64,000 bases of DNA from Dipteronia dyeriana (taxonomy: Eukaryota > Streptophyta > Magnoliopsida > Sapindales > Sapindaceae). The position numbers were made by a program, and so were the translations under genes. Location: the NCBI GenBank assembly GCA_032871835.1, contig CM065302.1, positions 1,797,094 through 1,861,093 of the forward strand. Direction: 5' to 3'. The notes below the pieces were generated by a model. The model was given only the letters and a program-made list of their open reading frames with translations, was not told where the DNA came from and searched no databases. Positions 12,440 through 24,662 of this stretch are shown in pieces (the first letter of the stretch is position 1; each line of letters begins with the position of its first letter).

Positions 12440-15400
12440 CTTATAGAGTCTGAATGGATTTTAGATTCAGGTTGTTCTTTTCATATGACACCTAGAAAAG
12501 ATTGGCTTTCAGAATTCAAAGAACTTAGAGGTAATAGTGTGTTGATGGGTAATAATCAACAATGTCAAGTTGAAGGTATAGGGACTGTGGCTATTAGAAT
12601 GTATGATGGAATGATTAGGGTCTTCAAGAATGTTAGATATGTACCCAAACTTAAAAGAAATTTAATTTCTTTAGGTATATTAGATGAGGATGGCTACTGC
12701 TACAAGGCTGAAAAAGGGATCATAAAGGTTTCTAGGGGTTCTCTTGTCATCTTGAAAGGTGATAAGAGAAATGGTCTATATGTTTTAAAGGGTGAAACCG
12801 TCATTAATGATATTGCTAATGTAGCAACTAAAATTAATAACATTGCATCCTTATGGCATAAGAGACTTGGTCATATGAGTGAGAGAGGTCTAAATGAATT
12901 AAGTAAATAGAATTTACTCAATGGGGATAAGATAAATAATCTGGAATTTTGTGAAAACCGTGTCTTAGGAAAACAACATAGGCTGAGTTTTAGTCTAGCT
13001 TAACATAACACAAAAGAGATCCTTCAATATGTACACTCAGATCTTTGGGGGCCCTCAAAGGTCCCAACTCATGGTGGAAATCAGTATTTTCTATCTTTGA
13101 TAGATGATTTCACTAGAAAAGTCTGGGTATACCTATTGAAGTCTAAAAATCAAGCTTTTGAAAGTTTTAAGGCTTGGAACTGTTAGTTGAAAATCAGACT
13201 TCTAAGAAAGTCAAGGTACTAAGAACTGATAATGGCCTAGAGTTTTGTAAAGATGAATTTAATAAATTCTGCATTGACAATGGAATTGAAAGACATAGAA
13301 CAGTTAGTCACACTCCCTAACAGAATGGTATAGCTGAGAGAATGAATAGAACTATCCTAGGTAAGGTTATGTGTTTGCTAATAAGTTCTGGTTTGAGTAA
13401 ACAATTCTGGGGTGAAGCTGTTATGGCTGCCACTTACTTAATAAATAGATCTCCATCTACTGCTATAGGTTTAAAAACACCAGAAGAAAAATGGACTGGT
13501 AGACCTCATAGTCTAAAACATTTAAGGGTGTTTGCATATGCTCATCAATCGGAAGGGAAATCAAAACCTAGGTCTCTAAGAGGTGTCTTCTTAGGATATC
13601 ATTTAGGTGTTAAGGGTTATAGAATTTGGCTTAGAGATCAAAAGGGTTTTAAAGTTATCATAAGTAGAGATGTAGTGTTTGATGAAACTAGAATACCTTG
13701 TAAGGACACTAACTACTCTACTGAAACTGATTTAAATTCTTCTAAGAATGATGAAAATATAGTTCAGGTGGAACTTAGCAATTCTGATCTTGATAATGAC
13801 TCAACCCCAACTGATCCCATTGTGGATCATGGGTCTGATCATTATGACATAGATGATCAGGTGGAAGAATCACAGGAACATCAACAGGTAAGTGAATCTC
13901 TAGCTGATTATGAACTTGTTAGGGATAGAGCTAGAAGGGTTATTAAGCCTAATAGTAAGTATGTCTATGCTGATATTATTTCTTTTGCTTTGTATACTGG
14001 ACAATAACTAGAATCAACTGAACCTAGGACTTTTGAAGAGGCTGTTAGCTCAATAGATAGGCTGAATGGCTTAATGCAATGAAAGAAGATATAGAATCTC
14101 TAGATAAAAATAATACCTGGTCTATTGTAAATAAACCTGAAAAACAGAAAATTGTTGATTGTAAATGGATTTTTAAGATAAAAGAAGGTTTAGGACAGAA
14201 TGATCCACCTAGATATAAGGCTAGGTTAGTTGCTAAAGGCTTTACTCAAAGAGAGGGTATTGATTATAATGAGATTTTTTCACCTGTAGTTAAGTATAAA
14301 ACTATCAGAATTATGCTTGCCTTGGTTAGTTTCTATGATTTAGAACTTGAGCAACTAAATGTTAAAACTGCTTTTTTTGCATGGAGATTTAGATGAAACT
14401 ATTTGTATGTCTCAACCAAAGGGTTTTGAGTCTAAAACTAAACCTTCTCATGTTTGTTTCCTAAAGAAATCTCTTTATGGGTTGAAACAAGCTCCTAGAC
14501 AATGGTATGAGAAATTCGATAATTTCATTACTAGCTTAGGTTTTAATAAGAGTAAATTTGATACATGTTTTTATTTCACTAGTGAAAATGTTTTAAGTTC
14601 AATTTACTTACTTTTATATGTTGATGACATGTTAATTGCTAGTAAAAGTATGTCTAGGATTAAAGGTTTAAAAGAAAAGTTGAAAACAGAATTTGACATG
14701 AAGGATTTAGGAAATGCTAAAAGGATTCTAGGAATAGAAATTGTTAGAACTAGAAAAGAGTCAAGTTTGTGTCTTAAACAAGAAAGTTACTTGTTAAAGC
14801 TATTAGATAGGTTTTCTATGAAGAATTGTAAACCTGTCAATATACCTCTTTCTTCTAGTTTCCAACTGTCCACTGCCTTATCTCCTAGATCTATTGAAGA
14901 AAAAAGATTTATGGAATCTATACCTTATTCTAGTGCTGTAGGATCTATTATGTATGCAATGATTAGCACTAGACCAGATTTAGCACAATCTATTAGTGTA
15001 TTGTCTAGGTATATGGCTAATCCCGGTAAGGGCCATTGGAATGCCATAAAATGGTTATTAAGATACATTAGTACAACTACCTCTGTAGGGCTAGTTTATG
15101 ATTGTGCAAATTCTGTTATAGACTTAATAGGGTATGTTGATTCAGATTATGCTGGTAATAGAGATAAGAGAAGATCAACATCTTCATATTTCTTTACTTT
15201 TGCTGGTTGCTGTGTGAGTTGGAAAAGTCAATTACAATCAGTAGTGGCATTGTCCACTACTGAAGCTGAATATATTGCTGTAACTGAGGCTATAAAAGAA
15301 GCTATTTGGCTTCAAGGTATTCTAGGAGAAATAAATATTTTTAGTGGTAAAGCTGTAATTTTTACGGATAGTCAAAGTGCTTTACATTTATGTAAAAATC

Positions 15401-15591
15401 CTGTTTTTCATGAAAGAACTAAACATATAGAAGTAAAATACCATTTTATTAGAGATAAAATATCTGAAGGTGTTGTTGAGGTGGAAAAGATATCCACTGA
15501 AGAAAATCCTACAGATATGGGGACCAAAGTGGTTCCCTATAGCAAGTTCAAGCATTGCTTGAATTTGCTGAAATTAGGTGATTATGGTTGA
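12440..15591 (+). pseudogene. Copia-1 pol (protease, integrase, RT, RNase H), broken
   Basis: Domains in order: aspartic protease WILDSGCSFHMTP (near 12455); GAG-pre-integrase LWHKRLGHMSERGL (12850); integrase core with VHSDLWGPSK (13030), LIDDFTRKVWVY and QNGIAERMNRT (13320); RT with KWIFKIKEG (14165), [14 protein letters not shown] (14475) and the catalytic YVDDMLIAS (14620); RNase H with [15 protein letters not shown] (15140) and [12 protein letters not shown] (15248). The frame ends at 15591. Breaks: TAG at 12437 and 12908, TAA near 12999 and 13318, a stop near 14005, and a +1 frameshift in a seven-T run near 14371. Most stops fit CAG or CAA mutated to TAG or TAA. Not functional as it stands. 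Confidence 0.92.
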
Positions 15592-15704
15592 CTTGTTTGT
15601 TTTGTGTTGAGCCAGGTTTGCTTTGGAGGGATCACTGTCACTATATAGATCTTGCAGTCCTACAGTCTTGATTTGTTTGCTGTAAAGATGGACTAGGTGG
15701 AATT

Positions 15705-16578
15705 TGTTGTTGTTAGCCCATCTCTTTCCAGCCCAATCCAAGGCCCAATGATGAAAAGGAAGTTGAAGCTCAAGAAGCCCAACTGAATGCTCCCAGCTCG
15801 ATTTGTTTTCTCACTTACTCATACGACACCGTTTTGAGACTTATCAGATATGGTTGCTGACTCAGGATTTCCATCCGATTTGGCGACCGCTGATTGGTTG
15901 TTTTCGTCTTCGCTGTACACTATCTGATAACGTGTATAAAAACGAAGCGAAGGAGAGAGAATTAGTTATTTTCTGATTTTAGGTTTTCTTTTGGTTTTTC
16001 ACTGAAGCTTTTCTCTCTGTTGTCAATTGTGTTCTTGATGTTCATTGTGATTTCTAGGCTCCTCTGTTGTGAATCTCAGAGAGGGTTAGAAGAGAAAAGG
16101 AAAGATCTGAGTGTTGTGGTTCTTCTGGTGTAATTTGTGTACACTTCTGAGTTGTATCTCAGGTGTTAAATTGTTTGAGTAACGCTGGTTTTGAGCGTTT
16201 TGGTGTTGAGGTTTCTGGGCTCTTTTTGTGAGGGTTGATCTTGTGTCTAATTTCAGAGTTTTCTATTGTAAACGTTGTTCTTGTGTTTTTCTGGGTTGTA
16301 AAGGCTGTGAGAATTCTTATATAGTGATAGGGTCTCTTTTTAAAGAGGCTCAACGTGGATGTAGGCTCCCAGTTTTGGGCTGAACCACAATAATCTTGTG
16401 TGTTGTTTTTTCTTTTACAGTATTTGCTTAAATTCTGCTGTTTTGTTCTATCTTTTAGATCAATTAGTTTTTTAATTGATTGATAGTTGGATTCATAATC
16501 TTTTATCTGTCAATTTTTCTTGCAAGATAATTCTTTGATAGATGTAGTTGGGATCTTGATTTGATCGAGATCCTAACA
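15705..16578 (+). repeat. Copia-1 3' LTR
   Basis: 874 bp, about 97-98% identical by eye to the 5' LTR, with a TATA box at 15935-15942. The short purine-rich stretch GGACTAGGTGG just before it is the likely polypurine tract. Confidence 0.95.
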
Positions 16579-16583
16579 TAACA

Positions 16584-17807
16584 AGTAAGAAATTTCAATC
16601 GAATCATCCTTTAAATGTAGCCAAATGTGATCATATACCACACGCCATTCTTGTGGCCTCCTTGTGGACAAGATCCCACCCAATACAATTATGGCAAGCG
16701 GGAGGCCGTCACATTTTTGCACCATTTCCCTTCCCAACTGCTCCAATCCTTCATCTATAGTTATCTTTTGATACGTTTTCTCATGAAATAGTTGCCTGAT
16801 CTTAAATATCGAAGCTTATGTGCATAGGTTCTCTCATCTGTTCGCTCAGCAACTTCTTTATTGCGAGTGGTGATAATAACTCGACTCCCATTTTTGTTGT
16901 CTGGAAAAGCTTTTTTCAAGGTTGCCCAAGCTTCTTTATCCCACACATCATCAATCACCAACACATACGATGAGTATTGCATCGACTTAAGAAGATATCG
17001 TCCCAAATCTTCCTCATTCATCTTCTCTATCTCCTCATGAATCTGTTTAGTCCCGAACTCAAAAGATTTTATAATTCTTTGAAGAAGATCTCGAGTTGTG
17101 TAATCTTGAGACACAGAAACCCAAGCGTGATAGTTGAATCTCTTCATGACATCGTTGTTGCGGTAAAGCTTTCCAGCAAGAGTGGTTTTGCCTAAACCAC
17201 CCATGCCATAGATAGAAATGATGAAGCGACGTGGTTCTTTGTCGAAAAGTTTAGTCAACAATTCGTGGGCATCATCCTCAAAGCCAACAACGCTGGCTTC
17301 AACTGCAAAGGAGGCGACTCTTCTTAAATCTTTCAATTTGACAAGAGCAATATTGCTTCTTGTTTCCCCGTTGTTAACTGAATCTTGGAGTCCGTAAAGT
17401 GGACGTCTACGTGAGAGATGATTGAGTCTATTTTTGAAGTCTTCAATCTCCTTGCCTATGTTGTACAAATTTCCTTTATCAAATATGCAAGAACACATGG
17501 AAGGAAAACATCCTGACTTTGGCTTTCCTCCATCATCATCATCATCAACTTTGCGATGGACTTTGAGATAGAATGCATCTAAGGCATCCTCGATATCATA
17601 AGCAAGTTCTTTAATGTCGGATACCCAGCCGTGTACAGGAGCATCTCCATATTGTCTCTCTTCGGCATCCTTTAAGAAAGGATGCATGCATCTTAGTTCA
17701 TCTTTCAGCCACTGCACTTCATTTTTGAGTCCTCGTAAGAAGACTGCTTCTTTGATGAGAAACCCCCCAAGCTTATTCACAACAAATGAGACAACTGCAT
17801 CAACCAT
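16584..17807 (-). pseudogene. CC-NB-LRR resistance gene, 5' half (CC and NB-ARC)
   Basis: It starts at ATG 17807 with MVDAVVSFVVNKLGGFL, a typical Rx-type N-terminus. The coiled-coil includes an EDVID-like IEDALDAFYLKV (residues 72-83). NB-ARC follows: P-loop GMGGLGKTTLAGKLY (about 200), RNBS-A FNYHAWVSVSQDY, kinase-2 YVLVIDDVWD (about 285) and RNBS-B GSRVIITTRN. One frame change near 16800 ends the frame at 16761. In the next frame NB-ARC resumes (RQLFHEKTYQ, then the GLPLA motif) and runs up to the Copia-1 junction at 16584. It belongs to the RPP13/RPP8-like CNL style. Such proteins switch between ADP and ATP states to trigger immunity. Interrupted and frameshifted, hence a pseudogene. Confidence 0.9.
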
Positions 17808-18151
17808 TATTGCTCACAAGTCACAAGCAGAGATATGATGAAGAGCAGGATCAGATAATAGAAAAGCTAGCTTCACGCGTTCTTGTGTATGGAAAATGAA
17901 GCACATTAGAGATAAAAAGCTCACTTAGAAATTCATGTCTACAAAGGATAAGCTTCACGCGTCGGTGGGTGGGGCATCAAGTGACCAGTCTATATTTACT
18001 TTTTCAATAATGTCACAGCTTTTGTTTTTTTTTTTCTGGTTTGTTTGCTTTAGTTTGTTTAATCGGTAGGAATGGAAATGGATAGGAAAGAGAGGGTTGA
18101 AGGAAAAATGGAGAGAAAAAAGTAGAAGGAAAGAAAAATGTATGGGCCGAA
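17808..18151. other. R-gene upstream region
   Basis: 5' flank of the CC-NB-LRR gene. The sequence CTTCACGCGT occurs twice (near 17871 and 17951) within an imperfect duplication. No convincing TATA box was picked out. Confidence 0.35.
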
Positions 18152-18159
18152 CCCGTTAA

Positions 18160-19815
18160 TAGGGGTGAGGGTTGATTGGATCGGTTCACTTTTGAGAGAA
18201 GCCGATAAAAAACCGCTACTATTCGGTTTTTGAAAAAATAATCCGATTGGATCCTATATACAATTGTCAACCGATTGAATACTACTGGTTCAATTCGATT
18301 TTTTCGGTTTTGGGCCGATTGAGCCCAATTAATGGGCTTTAATTTATAAAATTTGCTATGGTCTGAAAAAATAAAAAATAAACAAAAGTTTTTCATATAT
18401 TGGGCTCTATTGGACCGAATATTATTAAATTACTACATAAATCCATAATACAAATAAAAACAAGTAAACAACTACAATTTTTTCAAACAATAAGTCCATA
18501 CCACAATTAAAAACAACTAGAAATAATTCAACAATAAGTCCATACTAGTATAATACAAATAAAAACAAGTACAAAGTATACAAACAATAAGTCCATAATA
18601 TAAATAAAAACAACTAGAAATTATTCTAACAATAATTCCATAATACAAATTAAGTCCATAATACAAAAAAAAACAGCTCTTGAATCCAAACTATAATAAT
18701 TCCTAGCAACCATTGAATCCTTCAAACAATAATGCCCAAACCAAACCAAACCACTCTAAAGCAAACAGAATAAGCCAGTAATCAATATTGCCAGCCAAAA
18801 CCACTCAAACCAAATCAGCACAGCCAACAAATAAAGTACCACTCAAACCAAGCTACTAACTTATTACCAAAATAATAGCCTCAATTTGAATTCCAACCGT
18901 GGAATGAGGCTGTAAAATAAACATATTTCTGAAAATAATAGCCTCAATTTCTGGAAAATGAACATATTTCTTTCAATTCTATATATTTTCCGTGACAAAT
19001 GAAACAGAAAAAATAAAATAAATAATCGAAACAGAGGAACATACAAAAACAAAACAAAACAAAACTTCAAAATAGCTCACCAGAACGAAAAAAAACTTTG
19101 TGCTTATATAGATATATATTTCAAAATCGAAAACAAAACAAAAATCATTTGCAATCCGACTAGTTTGGGATTTCGATTTCGATACAATCTACACTAACGG
19201 ACAGAAACCATTTCATCAACAAAATGAGCCAAGCCAGTTTTCAGAAGTTTTCGAATTGAAATCGAAATCAAAAAATCAAAATCGATTGTAATAGAAATCG
19301 AAATCGAAAGAAATCAAAATCACTTACAGTCGGTGGAGAAAAAGACCAACCAGAACGCCGATCTAACTTTGAAGACCAAGTTGTCGAGCAAGAGACGGTG
19401 GCTCACCAACCAAGAGCAAGTCGACGAACGTGGATCGAAGAAGTAAGGAAATGTGGCTCACCAGAACGTTGGACAATAGAGACGGCGGACATCGGACGAC
19501 GACGAGAGATGTCGGACGAGAGAGGAGGTTGATGGGAGAGACGAAGACGTTGAGAGGAAGAGAGAGAACGAAAGGAACTTTAGAGATTTAGGGGTTTTTT
19601 TTGTAGAGACGTTGAAAGGCAGAGAGAGAACGAAAGTAAAAAATAGGTTTTTGTTTTATACCCGGTTTTTCAGTTCAGTTTTCAGTTTCAACCACCTGAA
19701 CCGAAAAATCAGGTTTTTACTTTCTTAAACCGAACTGAACCGATTTTTTTGAAAAACAGAAAAAAAAACAATTAGACCGGTTCGGTTTGGTTCAATGGAT
19801 TTTTGCCCACCCCTA
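18160..19815. mobile_element. non-autonomous hAT element, 1.66 kb
   Basis: The element starts TAGGGGTG and ends CACCCCTA. A perfect 8-bp duplication CCCGTTAA lies at 18152-18159 and 19816-19823, as required for hAT. Subterminal regions carry repeated CGGTTC/GAACCG motifs on both sides, typical hAT transposase-binding sites. The interior has imperfect repeats of AATAAGTCCATAATACAAAT (18430-18690). On the minus strand it has a CT-rich leader-like segment (19350-19600), probably left over from a transposase gene. No transposase domain is present. Confidence 0.9.
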
Positions 19816-19891
19816 CCCGTTAATTTTAATCATCATAAAAGTGGAAGAAAAATCGAGAGAAAAGAGGAAATGATTTTTAAATTTAATTGAA

Positions 19892-20303
19892 ATTATAAAT
19901 TTGTTTATTTTAATTCTTTCACAAGTCCTAGTTAAATAATATAAGAATAAAATAGTAAAATTGATAAACAAGATTTTCTATCATTTAATTTTTTACTATA
20001 TAATATCAAATAAAGGAAATGAAAGATCTATTCTTTCCTTACTGTTTACCAATCGCACTCTAGGGGATGGTGAATTCACTTAAAATAACTTTCATAAATT
20101 TGTCCATTTTAATCCTTAATCCTCTCACAAACCCTAGCTAAATAATATAAGGGTAAAATAATAAAATTAATAAATAAAATTTTCTATCATTTATTTTTTT
20201 ACTGTACAATACCAAATAAAGGAAATGAAAGATCTCTTCTTCCCTTCATATTTACTAAACACACTCCACCAGAAGGTGAATTCACTTAAAATAACTTTCA
20301 TAA
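19892..20303. repeat. tandem duplication, unit about 205 bp
   Basis: Two copies (about 19892-20093 and 20094-20303) share the order ATAAATTTGT, TAAATAATATAAG, TTTTCTATCATTTA, AGGAAATGAAAGATCT and GGTGAATTCACTTAAAATAA. Copy-to-copy differences are scattered, so this is an old duplication. No gene. Confidence 0.85.
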
Positions 20304-20444
20304 TCAAATAAAATCTTTGGACCAGTGACGCAGATCACAATTCACAAATAAAATCTTGCACGCGGGTTGTTGGCTTGTTGCTCTCAGTATTGAATTTATG
20401 TTTTATAAATTAAATAATTCAATAGTTATCTATTATCTCCAATT

Positions 20445-22340
20445 ATATCTCTAAATTAAGGACCTCGAACCTTCGATTTCACGATTCATGTGTGGGCACG
20501 ATTACCGTTCCGATTGGACCGTGATAGTACAACCGAAATTTTACTACTATTTTGAATTTAATTTTTTCTTAAATCAGTTTGTTGATAAGGAAAGAATTAA
20601 TTATTTTCTCTAAGTCAAACGTTTTAAATAAATGATAAGGAAGAATGGTGATTTCCATTTTGATTAAGGAAATTAATTGAATTAAGAAAATAGTTGATTT
20701 CCGTTTTGGATTATGATGCTTACTTGATCACTAAGTAATCAGAATCAGTAATCAATTTTGGATTCTGATACTTACTTGATCACCAAGTGAGTATAATCAA
20801 TGATCAATCATGAATAAATCTTTTAGAAGATTATTCTTTAAATAACTTTCTTTTATCATTTAAAACGTTGTCATTAAGCAATTTCCAACTCAATTTATTT
20901 GATTTCGGTCTGATCAGCTTTTCATTCGATGCCCTTTAGCGATTGCTCTTTGGGAGGCGGTTTTCTCAGCTTTTCAGCGATGTATTTCTGCTGATACGTG
21001 GAGTTCGTTCTTCTCTCAGACCATGTCAGTTTCGTTTAGTGATCAGGTGCGTGTTTTATGGAAGACAACTATTCATGATGTGGTTTGGAGTATGTGGTTT
21101 GGAGTATGTGGTTTGCCCGTAACCAGTGGATTTTTTAGAGTAAGACTATGGATTTCAGATCTGCTTTGTCTTTTGTTGGCGTGCGGTGTCTGACGCTAAT
21201 CGGTTAGAGATTGGTTGTATGCGTAATTGTGTAGATGATCTTTTGATTCTTCATCGTTTTGATCTTCGTGGCCGTCCAGCTAGAGCCCCTGTTATCATGA
21301 GTGTGATTTGGTCACCTCCGGCTCCTGGTTGGACCAAAGTTAATACTGATGGTGTCGCTTTAAGTTCTCCATATGCTGGGGGTTTAGGGGGTATTTTCCA
21401 TAATTTTAGAGCTTTTGTAAAGGGTTGTTTTGTTGTTCCTCTTGATCATGTGTTTGCATTTGAGGCGGAACTTCTTACAGCTTTGATAGCTATTAATTTT
21501 GCTTAGCAGAATGGGTGGCATCGGATCTGGCTTGTGAGTGATTCTTCTTATGTGGTTCAACTGCTCTCCTCTCGCTCTGAACAGGTTCCTTAGCGGATTC
21601 GGCAGGCTTGGCAACACTGTATCTATCATATATCAAAAATGGAGTTTCAGGTTTCTCATATCTTTAGGGAGGAGAATCAGGTTGCAGACGCTCTTTCTAA
21701 GCATGCTTTGGGGTTAGAGGTCGATTCGTGGTGGGTAAACTCCTCGTCTTTCTGCTCTTTATTGGTTGACAATGAATGCATGGGTAGAGAGTCTTTTCGT
21801 TTTTCTTTATGTTTTTTGTTTTTATGGTCTGCGTACCAATGTTTTTATTAGAATTGTTTCCCTTGGTTTTTGTGTTTTTCTGGTGTTTGTTACTCTTCAT
21901 TTTTTTTTTTTTATATTATTGATGGATACTGCCTTGGGGTTTTTCAGCATATGATCTCTTGTGATGCTTTTTCCCTCTAGGTCAGTCCAATTTTATCAAC
22001 AAAAAAAACCCTAATCTACACTTTATGATAGGCATTCTAAAATCACGAAATTCAAAAGAGTAGTAGCTTTCTCTCTTATCTCGTTCCTTCTCTTTCCGTG
22101 CTTGGTAAATTCGAGCTTAATTTGAGTTTGCTGAGAGTGGTTGTGTTTCGCACTTCCACTGTTGAATCATTGTATCCTAGTAGACAATCGCTATACAAAT
22201 ATGATGTAATATACGACGTAATTGTCTTAAGGATATCGTGTGAAACACTAGCCTCGATTCTCTAACCTTTGTTTTTGTTCGTTACTTTCTGTAAATTCGA
22301 ACCAGATTGTTTTTACGTACTACAACCAACAAGTACTTCT
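20445..22340 (+). mobile_element. diverged solo LTR of the Copia-2 family, split by a LINE
   Basis: 20445-20900 matches the first part of the Copia-2 LTR (GACCTCGAACCTTCGA, ATTGGACCGTGA, CTTACTTGATCAC). 22010-22340 matches the second part (CGAGCTTAATTTGAGTTTGC, GTATCCTAGTAGACAATCGC, GTCTTAAGGATATCGTGTGA). No internal region is present, so this is a solo LTR. The gap between the halves is the LINE. Confidence 0.8.
20920..22008 (+). mobile_element. 5'-truncated LINE inserted in the solo LTR
   Basis: Frames (with stops) show the end of a plant LINE ORF2: a zf-RVT-like tail (SFSDQVRVLWKTTIHDVVWS, with a 16-bp local duplication near 21085-21115), then an RNase H-like domain (PPAPGWTKVNTDGVA, AGGLGGIFHNFRA, FEAELLTALIAI, VSDSSYVVQLL, IFREENQVADALSKHAL). 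The stops at 21504-21506 and about 21592 are TAG. A non-coding tail ends in ATTTTATC and a poly(A) run at 22001-22008. The RT domain is missing, so this is a dead 5'-truncated copy. Confidence 0.88.
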
Positions 22341-23596
22341 AATCCACGCTATGGTGTTGTTTTAAGTTATTTTTAATTTTGTTTATTTCTCTTTTTCAGA
22401 ATCAAAGTTGTTTACATTATGAATAGTAAAATGATCAAAAAAATGTCACAATTTCAAGTTAAAAATATTGATATAAGAAACGTTTAAAAAAAATTAGAAC
22501 ATTAAAAGTAAAAATAGAAAAATATTCATAAAAAAATTAAAATATAAATATAATAATTATTACATTATATTGTTTACGGTTCCCGCACGTCGTCATGCGG
22601 GATGCAAACCGGTAACAATATAATTATGAAGTAATGTTTTTAAAATAAAAGGATGCAAGTGGGTTGATGGTGATCAGTGGCGAATTTATGTCTTGATGTG
22701 AGATTTCGAAATAATTCAATGGATTCCAACTTACATTGGAAGCTTTTGTCAGTGATGGTCTATGATCCAGTTTGGCATTGTTGTGCTGTGGGAAGAATTG
22801 TTTTTGAAATTGTTGTGAGGGGAATTGCTGTGGGGAAGAATCAGCTGAATGTTTGGTAAACTGATTTTCAAAAGTGCTGTGAGAACTAAAAGCAATTTCA
22901 ATATGTTTAGTAAACTGAAATAAAAAGTGTTGTGAGTGTGTAAAATTACTAAAGGACATAGACATCTAAATGGTACTAATGTGATATACTTTACATTTTT
23001 CTTGTTTATTTGTGTTTAGTGTTAAGTGTTATATAATTATGGTACTTTATTGAATTAATTAGCCCTATTTTTTCAACTTTATTTAATTAATTAGTCCAAT
23101 TTCTTTATTTTTTTTATTTAATATAATATTACGCATAAATATATATGGGAAAATGGATAGAGTAATAGAGTTAAAGTTCTTTTTTTTTAAGAAAATAAAT
23201 GTAAAAATGTAAAAATATATGTAGAGAAATAGAGAAAATGGGGCATCACCCCACCCCCCATTAAAAGAAATGAGGGAATGAGAAATGGGGGTGGGGTAGG
23301 TTCCCTCACCCTCACACCCATTTAGATTTTAAAGGTAAAATTTATCTCCATCCGTACCCCCACTCTATCCACATCCCTATCCCCAAACCCTATTTTGAGA
23401 GTGGAACCCTATAGGAAAAAGGTTTCATGGAAAAAATGTTCATCCTTGAATAAAACACACTATATTACAAATTAATATATATATATATGATGTGATGTGA
23501 TTAAAAAAACAAATAATTATAAAAAATTATCGGCTTCCTCAAACACAACTTTTAGTCTTTTACTCGGTTAGAAAATAGTAAGGTTTGTTGTTTACA

Positions 23597-23627
<31 letters not shown>

Positions 23628-23848
23628 TTGGGTACTATTTGCCAATTTGGTCGTAAGGACTCTGCACACAAAGGCCATGATGGCTCATTTTCCTTTGTGT
23701 CAGAGCTGCATCTTGATAATTCATATATAGGTATATTATTAAAAAAAATCTCTCTAGTTTGAGGTTTTAGTCATATTGGTCCCTTTAATTTAAAAAACTA
23801 TTATTTTAGTCCAAACTGTTAGTAGTAAGGTATTTACCAATTATGTTA
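22341..23848. other. intergenic with dispersed-repeat fragments
   Basis: Holds a 50-bp imperfect palindrome (22570-22619, listed separately) and a segment at 22740-22935 with repeated GTTTGGTAAACTG and GCTGTGG words resembling ends of non-autonomous DNA transposons. There is also a C/G-rich patch (23240-23400) and a (TA)n microsatellite at 23601-23628. No gene. Confidence 0.4.
22570..22619. other. imperfect palindrome, Helitron-3'-end-like hairpin
   Basis: A core stem CCCGCA/TGCGGG around an 8-nt loop is nested in an outer TTGTTTACGGTT / AACCGGTAACAA pairing. It resembles the GC-rich hairpin near Helitron 3' ends, but no CTRR terminus follows at the expected distance. Confidence 0.4.
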
Positions 23849-24662
23849 TGGATTTTTTTTTTAATTTAAATTGTTTGTTATTTTATAAAAATTATCAAAT
23901 TGATCTTTATATTTTTTTTAAGTGTCAAATTAGTCTCTTTTTTTAGAAGTGACCAAATTAATCCCTCTAACGGTTTAACGATGTTAAATATAACAGTTGA
24001 CTTTAACATTTTTAGTAAAAGTATTTAAATACCTTTTATTTCTCATATTAGAACAATGTTGATTTATCTTTTGAACATTAAATTCACCATTATAATTACA
24101 ATAAAATCTAAAAAAATATTATTAATGAAATGTCATTTGCACACTTTTTAATTAAAATTTTCTAAAAAAAATCTAAATATATTTTAATAAAACAATATCA
24201 AAGATACCCTTAATTTATAAAAAAGTACCATTGTTTAGTATTTTTATATAAAAAAATTTGTTAATATTATATAAGATTTGTTTACGTATGATTTCCGGTG
24301 GTCCAACCTTACATGCACGGTACAAATAAAGTGAAGGAAAAAAAAAAAAAAAAACAGGTTCCACACAACAGGTCTAGCAATTAACAACACAAATCCATCA
24401 ATAATTAAAATAGCTGGTACATATTCTATCATCTTATTCTTGTCTACAAAATATGTAGACTAACCAAAAATCCAAACAAAAAATTCATATTCGACAACAT
24501 CTAATCACCATAGATGAACATCTAATCCCAACATCTATTCAACAAAAAACAAAAAAATAAAAATAAAGATCCAAGTAGCAAACTATTCAAGATCTTCACA
24601 TTTGGGAGGTAGAACCAATCTGAGAGCCTATATATAAGATTTGAATGCACAAAGGTACTACC

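Larger units (their letters stand above)
10499..16578 (+). mobile_element. Copia-1: full-length Ty1/Copia LTR retrotransposon
   Basis: LTRs at 10499-11370 and 15705-16578 begin TGTTG and end AACA. A perfect 5-bp duplication TAACA lies at 10494-10498 and 16579-16583. The order gag, protease, integrase, reverse transcriptase, RNase H is that of Copia. By hand I count roughly 20 substitutions plus a 2-bp indel between the LTRs (about 2.4%), so the insertion is fairly young. It lies in the NB-ARC coding sequence, antisense to the R gene. gag is open but pol is broken by several stops and a frameshift, so the copy is non-autonomous. Confidence 0.97.
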
